DNA of 22,694 nt from Alphaproteobacteria bacterium (GCA_016763095.1 JAESUK010000198.1:1-22694), one strand, 5' to 3'. Counted from the first letter of the stretch, positions 1 to 7,477 are shown. The notes: generated by a model from the letters alone, not told the origin. Numbers and translations: made by a program.

Positions 1-2
1 GA

Positions 3-674
3 AACTATAACGACCACATGATGCAAACATTGGCGCAAAACGGAAATGGTGTTGCCGCATATATTGATAGCTTGAATGAAGCGCGTAAGGTGCTTGTCGA
101 TGAAGCAACATCTTCATTATTCACAATTGCCAAGGATGTAAAAATCCAAGTGGAGTTTAATCCTGATATTGTATCTGAATACCGTCTTATTGGATATGAA
201 ACACGCGCCCTTAAACGTGAAGACTTCAATAACGATAAAATTGATGCTGGTGATATAGGTGCTGGTCATACCGTAACTGCGATTTATGAAATCACTCCGA
301 AAAGTAGTTCTGGATCAAGCGTTGATCCACTACGATACGGTAAGGAAAGTAATGTTGAAAAACATCAAGCCGCGACCGATTTTTCAGGTGAGTATGCATT
401 CTTGAAGCTACGCTATAAACTTCCTAACGAAGATAAGTCTAAGCTGATCACAACTCCTGTTACACAAGAAGCGAGCCGAACATTAATTAATAAATGTTCA
501 GAAGGAAAAATAGAGAGCGGTTTGTGTGATATCAACCCAATGGTTTCAGAAGATACGCTCTTCGCCACGGCTGTTGCAGGATATGGACAGCTTTTAAAAG
601 GTGGTCAGTACACAGGAACATTCTCATATGATGATGTGATTGAGTTGGCACAAAAAAGGAAAAGGCGCAGATAA
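3..674 (+). CDS. von Willebrand factor type A protein, YfbK-like (C-terminal part; frameshifted end)
   Basis: This is the 3' part of a gene that begins before the window; the reading frame is open from base 3. The first residues (NYNDHMMQTLA) match the end of a VWA domain, and the following stretch (FTIAKDVKIQVEFNP, EYRLIGYE, REDFNNDKIDAGDIGAGH) matches the C-terminal DUF3520 region of YfbK-type VWA proteins. These are usually lipoprotein- or membrane-anchored envelope proteins of unknown function; the anchor and the MIDAS metal site would lie upstream of the window. Reading in frame, the protein ends ELAQKRKRRR at 674. One base later the sequence continues with the expected family C-terminus up to 738, so the last codons here come from a one-base insertion in the A6 run at 652-657. 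The internal start at 18 is not a real start. The family call is firm; whether the protein works is unknown. Confidence 0.85.
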   Translation, partial: NYNDHMMQTLAQNGNGVAAYIDSLNEARKVLVDEATSSLFTIAKDVKIQVEFNPDIVSEYRLIGYETRALKREDFNNDKIDAGDIGAGHTVTAIYEITPKSSSGSSVDPLRYGKESNVEKHQAATDFSGEYAFLKLRYKLPNEDKSKLITTPVTQEASRTLINKCSEGKIESGLCDINPMVSEDTLFATAVAGYGQLLKGGQYTGTFSYDDVIELAQKRKRRR

Positions 675-738
675 TTTCGGTTACCGCGCAGAGTTTATAA
701 ATCTCGTGAGAATGGCAAAATCTGCAAGCGCTATGTAA
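658..738 (+). pseudogene. Out-of-frame 3' end of the VWA/YfbK-like gene
   Basis: Read in the frame starting at 658, this stretch encodes GKGADNFGYRAEFINLVRMA plus KSASAM and then TAA at 736-738. That is the normal C-terminus of DUF3520/YfbK proteins, directly continuing the ELAQK of the upstream frame. Removing one A from the A6 run at 652-657 (CAA AAA AGG to CAA AAA GGA) would restore one continuous gene. The conserved tail shows that the frameshift is recent, or that it is a consensus error in a homopolymer. Rescue by ribosomal +1 shifting or polymerase slippage is possible, but six A is short for that. Confidence 0.8.
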
Positions 739-763
739 GCTATATATCTAAGTAATTATTATA

Positions 764-803
764 GGCCCCGCCATGACGTAAAGTTGTAGTGGGGTTTGTT
801 TTT
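764..803 (+). terminator. Probable rho-independent terminator of the VWA gene
   Basis: CCCCGC at 766-771 pairs with GTGGGG at 789-794 (one G-T pair), with further weak pairing outside, and is followed by TTTGTTTTT. The loop is long (17 bases), so the call is moderate. It lies between the convergent VWA and GIY-YIG genes and ends just before the stop codon of the latter. Confidence 0.5.
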
Positions 804-805
804 GG

Positions 806-1612
806 TTAGTTTGCGTTTAAACCATGTGCTTTTGAACCAAGCTTCTCTTTATAGAGCTTTTCGATTGAATCAATTTCTTTTTTTGTAATGTTACTCGGAA
901 GAGTTTGTAATACAGAGTATCTGAAGTTTTTATAATAGTTAGGATCAGACTTTATTAGAGCAGTAAGTCTTTTGTTTCCTCCCGTATAATTTGATACATA
1001 TTCCCCCCATCTTTGCCATATTCCGTTCTTCCCATTCGCAGAACCAATATATTGATTGCCTGTTCTGTTGTCTAATATCATGTAAATACCATTTACAGAT
1101 GATAAAGGGTGTCTCCATTTGTAATTGGCATCGGGGTTGTCTACAAGTTTCTTTAATTCATCAAACTCAAGAACAAAGCTTAGTAGTCCGGGGAATTCTC
1201 CTATATAACCAGAGGGAAGTATTTGAATTACCTCTTTAGGTTTTGAATGGTAGTATTGGTGCCATGATCTAGTGCTGTTGCCCCAATTAATTACTAATCT
1301 ATCTATTAGGCTGTTAAATTCATTAACTTGATCTAATCTATAGTAATAATGATTGTTTTTGAATTCATAACCGTTAACTTTAAATACGCCGAACAGAATT
1401 GATTGACCTCTCTCGGTTCCTATAAATGAGATAATATAATCACAGTTTTTGAATACATGTTTGGATTGTTTCTTTTGGTATTCTAATGATAAGTCTCTGC
1501 TTTTTAGCATTTCACGGTATTCTATGCGATCATCTTTATGCCGCACAATTTTAACGCGAGCATTTTCTAATAACGGGCTTTGTGTATTGAGTATTTGTTG
1601 GAGTGTTAGCAT
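806..1612 (-). CDS. GIY-YIG family nuclease with a conserved N-terminal domain
   Basis: This 268-residue protein has a GIY-YIG endonuclease domain in its last ~95 residues: GIY at 175-177, YIG at 188-190 inside GNQYIGSA, the catalytic arginine in WQRW (about R201), and the metal-binding glutamate in SIEKLY (about E251). Residues 1-165 contain VKIVRHKD and a segment around DYIISFIGTERGQ. As far as I recall, this N-terminal part recurs with the same nuclease domain in uncharacterised bacterial proteins of this size; its function is unknown and it may bind DNA or another target. The start at 1612 is supported by AAGGA about seven bases upstream. The gene is clearly AT-richer than its neighbours (some 60-base blocks fall to about 23% GC), which suggests horizontal acquisition. 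It is preceded by yaiI on the same strand, 59 bases away. Repair, restriction or mobile-element roles are all possible; nothing here decides. Confidence 0.85.
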   Translation of the reverse strand: MLTLQQILNTQSPLLENARVKIVRHKDDRIEYREMLKSRDLSLEYQKKQSKHVFKNCDYIISFIGTERGQSILFGVFKVNGYEFKNNHYYYRLDQVNEFNSLIDRLVINWGNSTRSWHQYYHSKPKEVIQILPSGYIGEFPGLLSFVLEFDELKKLVDNPDANYKWRHPLSSVNGIYMILDNRTGNQYIGSANGKNGIWQRWGEYVSNYTGGNKRLTALIKSDPNYYKNFRYSVLQTLPSNITKKEIDSIEKLYKEKLGSKAHGLNAN

Positions 1613-1649
1613 GTTTTTTCCTTAAATTGAAAAGGGCCGACTGTCAGAG

Positions 1650-1671
1650 CTTATTGTCTCTTAGCAATAAG
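1650..1671 (-). other. Small inverted repeat after the yaiI stop codon
   Basis: CTTATTG (1650-1656) and CAATAAG (1665-1671) form a perfect 7-bp stem with an 8-base loop directly behind the yaiI stop codon. No T run follows it on the minus strand, so it is not a standard terminator. It could protect the yaiI 3' end or weakly uncouple yaiI from the nuclease gene. Confidence 0.35.
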
Positions 1672-2097
1672 TCAATCAAGCTCATTTGAAAAATTTAGGC
1701 GATCCTTTTGGTTAAAGCTATTTGGTCCCCCTGTTTCAACACCGCTTCCACGTAGCGTATCCATGAAGTCTCGCATAGAGAGCTTTTGCCCGATATTGTT
1801 TTTATCATAGAGCGTTCCACGCGGATCAAGGGCAAGAGCACCGTTCTCTACTATACGTGCAGCAAGCGGGATATCTGCGGTAATAACCAAATCTTCTTCC
1901 CCACAATCCTCAGCGATTTTGTCATCGGCAACATCTGGTCCTTGCTCAACCTGAATAAACGTGATGTGTGGTGATCTTGGAAGTTGTAACCACTGGTTTG
2001 CGACAAAGATCAATGGAATTTGTGTTCTTTCCGCAACGCGGTAGAGAATTTCTTTAATCACCTTGGGGGTGGCATCTGCATCAACCCATATTTTCAT
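1672..2097 (-). CDS. yaiI: YaiI/YqxD family protein (UPF0178, DUF188)
   Basis: The 141-residue protein starts with MKIWVDADATPKVIKE, the hallmark of the UPF0178/YaiI family, and has the conserved DLVITADIPLAARIV segment and a C-terminal region with MRDFMDTLRGSG. The aspartate-rich N-terminus and ADIPLA motif resemble PIN-like nuclease folds, so an RNA- or DNA-processing role has been supposed, but no function is established. The start at 2097 has AGGAA six bases upstream. It is divergent from frmA across a 137-base gap and is followed on the same strand by the GIY-YIG gene. Length and motifs look intact. Confidence 0.9.
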   Translation of the reverse strand: MKIWVDADATPKVIKEILYRVAERTQIPLIFVANQWLQLPRSPHITFIQVEQGPDVADDKIAEDCGEEDLVITADIPLAARIVENGALALDPRGTLYDKNNIGQKLSMRDFMDTLRGSGVETGGPNSFNQKDRLNFSNELD

Positions 2098-2234
2098 TTT
2101 ATGTTCCTATCATATTTCAATAACATGATTTCAGTTTAAGGTATTATTAGCAAGAGATGAGATTATAAGCTTGTTGATTGATTTAAACCCAGATAATCTT
2201 GCGCGGAATTACACTCTTATTAAAGGATATAACA

Positions 2235-3341
2235 ATGAAAACCCGTGCAGCAGTGGCCTATAAAGCAGGATCTCCCTTGGTGATTGAAACCGTTGATTTA
2301 GAAGGACCAAAAGCAGGCGAGGTTTTGGTTGAAAACATGGCAACGGGCGTATGTCACACGGATGCTTTTACGTTGTCAGGTGACGATCCAGAAGGCGCAT
2401 TTCCAGCTATTCTCGGTCATGAAGGTGCAGGGATCATTCGTGAAATTGGCGCAGGCGTAACATCGGTAAAGGTTGGGGATCATGTTATTCCACTTTACAC
2501 ACCAGAATGCCGTGAGTGTGATTTCTGTTTAAATCCTAAAACAAATCTCTGTCAGTCCATTCGTTCAACGCAAGGGCAAGGCTTAATGCCTGATGGTACA
2601 AGTCGTTTTTCTATTAATGGAAAAGAAATACTCCATTACATGGGAACATCTACTTTCTCAAATTTTACGGTATTGCCAGAAATAGCTGTAGCAAAAGTGC
2701 GTAAAGATGCCCCTTTTGAAAAAATATGCTACATCGGGTGTGGTGTAACAACAGGACTAGGGGCTGTTGTTTTTGATGCAAAAGTTGAGGCTGGATCAAC
2801 CGTAGCAGTCTTTGGTCTAGGTGGAATTGGTCTGAATGTTATTCAGGGTGCACGTATGGTTGGAGCAAGCCGTATTATAGGAATAGATATAAACCCAGAT
2901 AAAGTGGCCTTGGCAAAAAAGTTTGGAATGACAGATTTCATAAACCCCAAGAAAACACCTGATGTTGTTGAGGCCATTTGCGACCTTACAAACGGAGGTG
3001 TGGATTACAGTTTCGAGTGTATTGGAAACGTGGACGTTATGCGCCAAGCATTGGAATGTTGCCACAAAGGATGGGGAGAAAGTCTGATCATAGGCGTTGC
3101 TGGTGCTGGTAAAGAAATCTCGACAAGACCGTTTCAACTGGTAACAGGACGTGTTTGGCGAGGATCAGCTTTTGGTGGTGCACGTGGTCGAACAGATGTA
3201 CCAAAAATTGTAGATTGGTACATGGATGGTAAAATCAACATTGATGACTTAGTCTCACATACCATGCCCCTTGATGATATTAATAAGGCGTTTGATCTCA
3301 TGCATGAAGGTAAAAGTATTAGAAGTGTTGTGGTGTATTAA
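2235..3341 (+). CDS. frmA: S-(hydroxymethyl)glutathione dehydrogenase / class III alcohol dehydrogenase
   Basis: A 368-residue zinc-dependent medium-chain dehydrogenase that oxidises S-hydroxymethylglutathione, the spontaneous adduct of formaldehyde and glutathione, to S-formylglutathione with NAD; it can also reduce S-nitrosoglutathione. Visible zinc ligands are C40 and H62 (in ILGHEGAG) for the catalytic zinc and C92, C95, C98, C106 for the structural zinc. The coenzyme fold shows VAVFGLGGIGLN. The third catalytic zinc ligand is the cysteine of YIGCGVTTG. The start at 2235 follows AAAGGA; an in-frame TTG at 2199 extends the frame but gives a non-family N-terminus. The stop codon overlaps the fghA start in TAATG, so the two steps of the pathway are translationally coupled. 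I saw no frmR-like repressor gene nearby. Confidence 0.96.
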   Translation: MKTRAAVAYKAGSPLVIETVDLEGPKAGEVLVENMATGVCHTDAFTLSGDDPEGAFPAILGHEGAGIIREIGAGVTSVKVGDHVIPLYTPECRECDFCLNPKTNLCQSIRSTQGQGLMPDGTSRFSINGKEILHYMGTSTFSNFTVLPEIAVAKVRKDAPFEKICYIGCGVTTGLGAVVFDAKVEAGSTVAVFGLGGIGLNVIQGARMVGASRIIGIDINPDKVALAKKFGMTDFINPKKTPDVVEAICDLTNGGVDYSFECIGNVDVMRQALECCHKGWGESLIIGVAGAGKEISTRPFQLVTGRVWRGSAFGGARGRTDVPKIVDWYMDGKINIDDLVSHTMPLDDINKAFDLMHEGKSIRSVVVY

Positions 3342-4189
3342 TGAAGCAGATTGAATATCATTGTTGCCATGGTGGAATTTTAAGTGTTTGGGAACACGAA
3401 AGTGCGCTTCTTAAATGTGCGATGACGTTTTCTGTTTTTTTGCCGTCACAATCTGAAGATAAAGATGTTCCGTTTGTGACGTTTTTATCGGGACTAACCT
3501 GTACACATGAAAATTTTACAACAAAAGGGGGCGCGTACCGCACTGCATCAAAATTAGGCATAGCAGTGATTGCACCTGATACCTCACCACGAGGAGAGCA
3601 TGTTCCTGATGAACCTGATGCATATGATTTTGGGAAAGGGGCGGGGTTCTATCTGAATGCAACACAAGATCCCTGGGCTGAGCATTACCAGATGGAAAGC
3701 TATATTGTCGAGGAACTTAATAAGTTGGTTTGTAATGAATTTCCTTTGATATCAGATAGGCAGGGGCTTATGGGGCATTCAATGGGCGGGCATGGCGCGA
3801 TAACATTATATTTAAAGCATCCTGAAATTTATAAATCAGTTTCCGCCTTTTCTCCAATTGTCGCACCGACACAAGCCCCATGGGGCGTGAAGGCATTCTC
3901 TGGGTATTTGGGAGATAACAAGGACACTTGGAATAGTTATGATGCATGTGAATTGATAGCACACGTAAAGTCTGCAGAAGAAAACTCTGAGATACGAATT
4001 GACTGTGGCTTAGCCGACCCGTTTTTAGAAGAATACTTAAAGCCACAGCTTTTTGAAAAAGCATGTCGTAAAGTAGGGCAAAAGCTTAACTTAAATTTGC
4101 ATGAGGGATATGACCACAGCTATTATTTTATTCAAAGTTTTATGGATGATCACATTCATCATCATTCTAAAATTCTGACAGAAAAATAG
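3341..4189 (+). CDS. fghA: S-formylglutathione hydrolase
   Basis: A 282-residue alpha/beta hydrolase of the esterase D family that cleaves S-formylglutathione to formate and glutathione, the second step after frmA. The family signatures GLTCTHENF and APDTSPRGE are present. The catalytic triad can be read as S147 (in GHSMGGHG), D226 (in GLADPF) and H259 (in GYDHSYYF), at nearly the same spacing as human esterase D. The ATG shares its first base with the frmA stop codon. roxA starts nine bases after the stop, so the three genes form one operon. Confidence 0.96.
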   Translation: MKQIEYHCCHGGILSVWEHESALLKCAMTFSVFLPSQSEDKDVPFVTFLSGLTCTHENFTTKGGAYRTASKLGIAVIAPDTSPRGEHVPDEPDAYDFGKGAGFYLNATQDPWAEHYQMESYIVEELNKLVCNEFPLISDRQGLMGHSMGGHGAITLYLKHPEIYKSVSAFSPIVAPTQAPWGVKAFSGYLGDNKDTWNSYDACELIAHVKSAEENSEIRIDCGLADPFLEEYLKPQLFEKACRKVGQKLNLNLHEGYDHSYYFIQSFMDDHIHHHSKILTEK

Positions 4190-4198
4190 AGGAAAGAG

Positions 4199-5368
4199 AT
4201 GGTACTTGATACATTCCCAAGCGCGGAAGAATTCTATAAAACTTACTGGGGTAAAAAACCCTTCGTTGTCCGTGGAGGAATCGATAAAAGTGAGTTTGAT
4301 AATTTTATAGATGGAGATACCTTGGCAGGATTATCTTTGGAAGATGATATTAAGTCTCGGCTTGTTGTAACCTCTGAAAAAGGTTGGGTGTGTGAACATG
4401 GTCCTTTTGAGGAAGATCGTTTCTCAACACTTGGTGATAAAAATTGGAGTCTTCTTGTTCAGAATATTGATCAATATCACCCAAACACTTCAAGTTTACT
4501 AAGGAATTTTGACTTTTCTCCACGTTGGTTAATGGACGATATCATGGTCAGTTACTCAACCGTTGGTGGAACGGTTGGACCCCATACGGACAGCTATCAT
4601 GTCTTCCTCGTGCAGGGGAAGGGAAAGCGAAATTGGAAAGTCTCACACGCCCCAATCCTTGATGGTAAATGTCTCGCAAACCAAGACCTAAAAGTCTTGG
4701 AAAAAAGCTTTGATGGACAGGACGTAAACGTCACAATGGGGGATATAATTTATATCCCGCCACACTTTGCCCATGAAGGAAAAACGCTGGAAGAAGCCAT
4801 GACATTCTCTGTTGGGTTCTTAGGTCCGCAACTCTCAGAGATGTTTGTAGAGTACGGCTATTACTTGGAGCAAAATGAACAAGAAAATAAACGTTTCGTA
4901 GGGCAGGGCATAGATACGCGTAGCTCTACATTCTTAATCGGTTCTGATGCGGTCGATATGGTGAAAGACAGCTTTTCCGCGTCATTACAATCAGATAGTT
5001 TCAGTGCATGGATGGTTAAATATTTTTCTACACCGACCCACGATGATATTGAAAGCATGGAAAGGCGCGAGCATCAAATGTCAGAAGATGAAGTATCGTA
5101 CAAGCTTGAGGCAGGGGGGGTACTACGCCGTGATGAACAGGCGAAGATAGCTATCACGAAGTCTGACGACGGTATACTGAATTTGGCTGTATACGGGAGT
5201 GTTCTTCATGTGTCATTAGAACAAGAGACGTTGGTTCTTTGGTTAAATCAAAAATCACCAATCTCAATACGAGATATAAAAAAATGGGGGCATAAAAAGA
5301 GCCTGATTCAGCTAGTGACAGAGCTGTATAACATGAACGTTTTGACCTTTGATTGTAACGATGATTAA
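4199..5368 (+). CDS. roxA: JmjC/cupin 2-oxoglutarate oxygenase, RoxA (YcfD) family
   Basis: A 389-residue protein that aligns by eye with E. coli YcfD/RoxA, the Fe(II)/2-oxoglutarate oxygenase that hydroxylates an arginine of ribosomal protein uL16. Shared stretches include SRLV, HGPFE, NWSLLVQ, MDDIMVSYS and GDIIYIPP. The iron triad is H129 and D131 in VGPHTDSYHVF and H192 in PHFAHEG, matching E. coli H125, D127 and H187. The JmjC core covers about residues 20-215; the C-terminal part (220-389) corresponds to the dimerisation and winged-helix region of the family. Strong Shine-Dalgarno GAGGAAAGAG stands just before the ATG. It sits nine bases behind fghA in the formaldehyde operon. The substrate here is inferred from the family. 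Confidence 0.9.
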   Translation: MVLDTFPSAEEFYKTYWGKKPFVVRGGIDKSEFDNFIDGDTLAGLSLEDDIKSRLVVTSEKGWVCEHGPFEEDRFSTLGDKNWSLLVQNIDQYHPNTSSLLRNFDFSPRWLMDDIMVSYSTVGGTVGPHTDSYHVFLVQGKGKRNWKVSHAPILDGKCLANQDLKVLEKSFDGQDVNVTMGDIIYIPPHFAHEGKTLEEAMTFSVGFLGPQLSEMFVEYGYYLEQNEQENKRFVGQGIDTRSSTFLIGSDAVDMVKDSFSASLQSDSFSAWMVKYFSTPTHDDIESMERREHQMSEDEVSYKLEAGGVLRRDEQAKIAITKSDDGILNLAVYGSVLHVSLEQETLVLWLNQKSPISIRDIKKWGHKKSLIQLVTELYNMNVLTFDCNDD

Positions 5369-5639
5369 TTTATGGACGTGAGTCTATATTAGTAAAATTC
5401 CTGTGTAAGCAAGGAGCTATATAGGTTTGTTAAAGAATATGTTGTAACCAAAATATTTCAAAGATCGTAAATATTGCGTTGCTTTTTGTTTTAAATTCAT
5501 ATAAGTCTATAGCTGAGTTACGTTGTTTCTCCATATTTAGAGTATCAAAAATACCACTAATTAAGGACTTTCAAGAACTCTAAGACTTCTGGTGAAAGCT
5601 GGAAAAATTATATGCAACGCAAATTTAGGAGATATATGC
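5369..5639 (+). promoter_or_regulatory. AT-rich leader region upstream of the cold-shock gene
   Basis: This 271-base stretch has no convincing gene. It is AT-rich, with a possible -10 TATAAG at 5500-5505 and TTGCTT at 5479-5484 as a weak, closely spaced (15 bp) -35. If used, it gives an untranslated leader of about 125 bases, as is typical for CspA-type mRNAs whose leader responds to cold. The region ends in TTAGGAGA, the ribosome binding site of the csp gene. No terminator for roxA was found. Confidence 0.35.
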
Positions 5640-5846
5640 ATGGCAACTGGTACCGTTAAGTGGTTTAACCCAACTAAAGGATATGGATTTATTGCACCGG
5701 AAGATGGTGGAAAAGATGTATTCGTTCACATTACAGCGCTTGAAGCAGCTGGAATTCGTCAATTAGATGAAGGACAAAAAGTGAGCTATGAAATCACAGA
5801 GAACAAAGGAAAAGAATCTGCAACTGACATTAAAGTCGCTGCTTAA
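5640..5846 (+). CDS. CspA-family cold-shock protein
   Basis: A 68-residue single cold-shock domain, a nucleic acid chaperone that binds single-stranded RNA and DNA. It begins MATGTVKWFNPTKGYGFI and carries RNP1 (KGYGFIAPE) and RNP2 (DVFVHI), so the RNA-binding aromatic residues are present. The start at 5640 is chosen because family members begin exactly at this MATGTVKWF and AGGAG lies eight bases upstream; the in-frame extension to 5592 is untranslated leader. It has its own strong terminator and faces proC. Cold or growth-phase control through the long leader is likely from family knowledge, not shown here. Confidence 0.97.
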   Translation: MATGTVKWFNPTKGYGFIAPEDGGKDVFVHITALEAAGIRQLDEGQKVSYEITENKGKESATDIKVAA

Positions 5847-5900
5847 TTTCTTTTTCGTCAAAGCTACTTAGTGGTTTTGTTGTTATATGGATATAAAGAA

Positions 5901-5935
5901 AAGGCAATGTACCTCAGGTATGTTGCCTTTTTTTC
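5901..5935 (+). terminator. Strong bidirectional rho-independent terminator between csp and proC
   Basis: AAGGCAATGTACC (5901-5913) pairs with GGTATGTTGCCTT (5917-5929) in a 13-bp stem with two G-T pairs and a TCA loop, followed by seven T. On the other strand the stem is followed by TTCTTT. It can therefore end both the csp transcript and the opposing YbjN-proC transcript. Confidence 0.92.
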
Positions 5936-5953
5936 TGTCTACAATTATATAGT

Positions 5954-6760
5954 TTACAGTTCTTCGCTTCGCTTCTTCGCGCTTTTAATGGCCTCTTCCA
6001 CAAGTGTAGAAAAAACATCGTTTTTCATAAGAACATTAAGGGCAGCTTCTGTTGTCCCACCTTTACTTGTTACGTTTTCACGTAATTGGGTGGCGGTAAG
6101 CTCATCACGTGCATCAAGTATTTGTGCGCTTCCAATAATAGTCTGACGCGCGAGCTTTTTAGATAGTTCTTTGGGTAGCCCACATACAATGCCTGCTTTT
6201 GTCATGCTTTCTAACAGATGAAACAGATATGCGGGACCACTTCCAGAAACGGCGGTAACGGCATCCATTAAATGCTCGTCTGTAATCCACTCAACCGTAC
6301 CAACCGAGGATATAAGCATTTCGGCAATGTCTATATGGTGCTTTTGACACTGTGAGTTTGAAATACACACGCTTACTCCCGCACCAATAGAGGCGGGAAG
6401 GTTTGGCATTGTACGAATAATTGGTATCATTTTCGGAAAATACTCAGCAAGGACAGGGAGTGATTTCCCCGCTGCGACAGAAAGTATGAGCGTCGTGTCC
6501 TTCACAATAGAAGTGAGGCTTTCGCAAACATTCTTCAAAATTTGGGGTTTTACGGCAAGTACAATCACATCAAAATCTTGGTGGATCTCTTCTGGTGACG
6601 TAAACCATGTCTGACATTTACCTGTAATATTTTTTGGCGGAGTATCTGGGGTTAATATAGAAATATTATTTAGCCCATTTTTGAGCCAGCCACGAACAAG
6701 GGCTGAACCCATGTTCCCACATCCAATGATAAGAACGGAAATATTTTTATTATCCACCAT
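5954..6760 (-). CDS. proC: Pyrroline-5-carboxylate reductase
   Basis: A 268-residue enzyme that reduces 1-pyrroline-5-carboxylate to proline with NAD(P)H, the last step of proline synthesis. The N-terminal Rossmann fold shows VLIIGCGNMGSALVRG at about residues 9-24, then VLAVKPQ. The C-terminal dimer and active-site domain shows AVSGSGPAYLF and a segment TSKGGTTEAAL, the family signature. Length is normal. It begins ten bases after the YbjN gene on the same strand, so they are co-transcribed. No good Shine-Dalgarno precedes the ATG, so translational coupling to the upstream gene is likely. Confidence 0.97.
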   Translation of the reverse strand: MVDNKNISVLIIGCGNMGSALVRGWLKNGLNNISILTPDTPPKNITGKCQTWFTSPEEIHQDFDVIVLAVKPQILKNVCESLTSIVKDTTLILSVAAGKSLPVLAEYFPKMIPIIRTMPNLPASIGAGVSVCISNSQCQKHHIDIAEMLISSVGTVEWITDEHLMDAVTAVSGSGPAYLFHLLESMTKAGIVCGLPKELSKKLARQTIIGSAQILDARDELTATQLRENVTSKGGTTEAALNVLMKNDVFSTLVEEAIKSAKKRSEEL

Positions 6761-6770
6761 GATGGTGATT

Positions 6771-7307
6771 TTAGCAGTGACCCACGGCTTGCGCGAGAGC
6801 TAATTCCATTGAGTCCGCAGAATCTATGGTTTTAATAAACGAAATGTCGCTATTCTCTTTGTCTAACACATGGAACGCATCATGAAGGCGTTCACATTCT
6901 TGAAGTGTAACCTTGATAAGGTCTCTGCTAAGTGTAACGCAACTTCTGAAATCCATGCCACGAATGAGTGTTGTGTAACGGAAGCATGGTGCAATACAGC
7001 CACTTTTTTCATCCGTTGAAAGGTCAAAGTGACCAAGCCACATTTGAGAGTTTACATCAGCAAGCATTTTGTGGGCTTCTTGTAGACGTGATTTAGGCAT
7101 GCAAAGGTCGATTTCACAGCAGAACTGTAAGGCATTTTGTTGGTCGTCCCACATGAAGAACAGTTTGTACGTTCCGCGGTCGCCTTCAATACTAAGATAC
7201 AGTTGATCCTCAGATAAGCGATCAAACTCCCACTTTTGCGCTTGCAGAAACTCTTCTGCTGCATCAAGAGGGTTGCACTGATCATCTAATAAAACTGTAT
7301 CTTCCAT
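6771..7307 (-). CDS. YbjN domain-containing protein
   Basis: A 178-residue protein with the YbjN domain (about residues 13-150): an N-terminal helix (PLDAAEEFLQAQKWEF), a beta segment with YLSIEGDRGTYKLFFMWDD, and the later MWLGHFDLS segment. The fold resembles type III secretion chaperones. In enterobacteria YbjN affects motility and stress responses, but the molecular role is unknown. The start at 7307 has AGGA about nine bases upstream. In alphaproteobacteria a gene of this type often precedes proC, as it does here. Nothing suggests damage. Confidence 0.88.
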   Translation of the reverse strand: MEDTVLLDDQCNPLDAAEEFLQAQKWEFDRLSEDQLYLSIEGDRGTYKLFFMWDDQQNALQFCCEIDLCMPKSRLQEAHKMLADVNSQMWLGHFDLSTDEKSGCIAPCFRYTTLIRGMDFRSCVTLSRDLIKVTLQECERLHDAFHVLDKENSDISFIKTIDSADSMELALAQAVGHC

Positions 7308-7343
7308 AACCGAATATCCTGTTTGCAGTGGTGTCTAATCTTA

Positions 7344-7477
7344 CTAATTTTTAGGCTTTTGGGTCGTTTCTACATCCGAAAGTCGCTTACACAAAGCCTC
7401 AATTTGTTCTCAACCCCAATGGCACAATTTACAAGTCGTGCTTGATCGTCAATAACTTTAGAATCGGGTTTAAACAT
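7344..7477 (-). pseudogene. Remnant of a UbiK-family accessory factor gene (BMFP/DUF526) with internal deletion
   Basis: Two pieces of a UbiK-like protein lie here in different frames. From ATG at 7477, the first frame gives SKVIDDQARLVNCAIG, matching the UbiK N-terminus (N-K-x-x-D-D-x-A-R-x-x-x-G-A-x-G); this frame stops at 7370 after 35 codons. From 7409 to the stop at 7344, the other frame gives EQIEALCKRLSDVETTQ, matching the family's C-terminal coiled coil. The central 40 or so residues (amphipathic helix and the MDLVTREEF-like segment) are absent. UbiK proteins assist ubiquinone synthesis and are usually 80-100 residues. In many alphaproteobacteria such a gene stands divergent to lgt, exactly as here. 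The inference is an internal deletion that also shifted the frame; a misassembly could look the same. Confidence 0.65.

Noticed and set aside
651..660. Programmed -1 ribosomal frameshift at AAAAAAG in the VWA gene
   Set aside because: The heptamer is in the wrong phase for -1 shifting, and the conserved tail needs a +1 shift; no stimulatory structure was seen.
806..2097. yaiI and the GIY-YIG gene as a toxin-antitoxin or defence pair
   Set aside because: yaiI is a widespread single core gene, the gap is 59 bases, and the composition of the two genes differs; nothing links their function.
2199..2234. Upstream TTG start extending frmA by 12 codons
   Set aside because: Family N-terminus and AAAGGA ribosome site point to ATG 2235.
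5871..6146. 91-codon plus-strand frame after csp
   Set aside because: It runs through the csp terminator and antisense to proC; no protein features.
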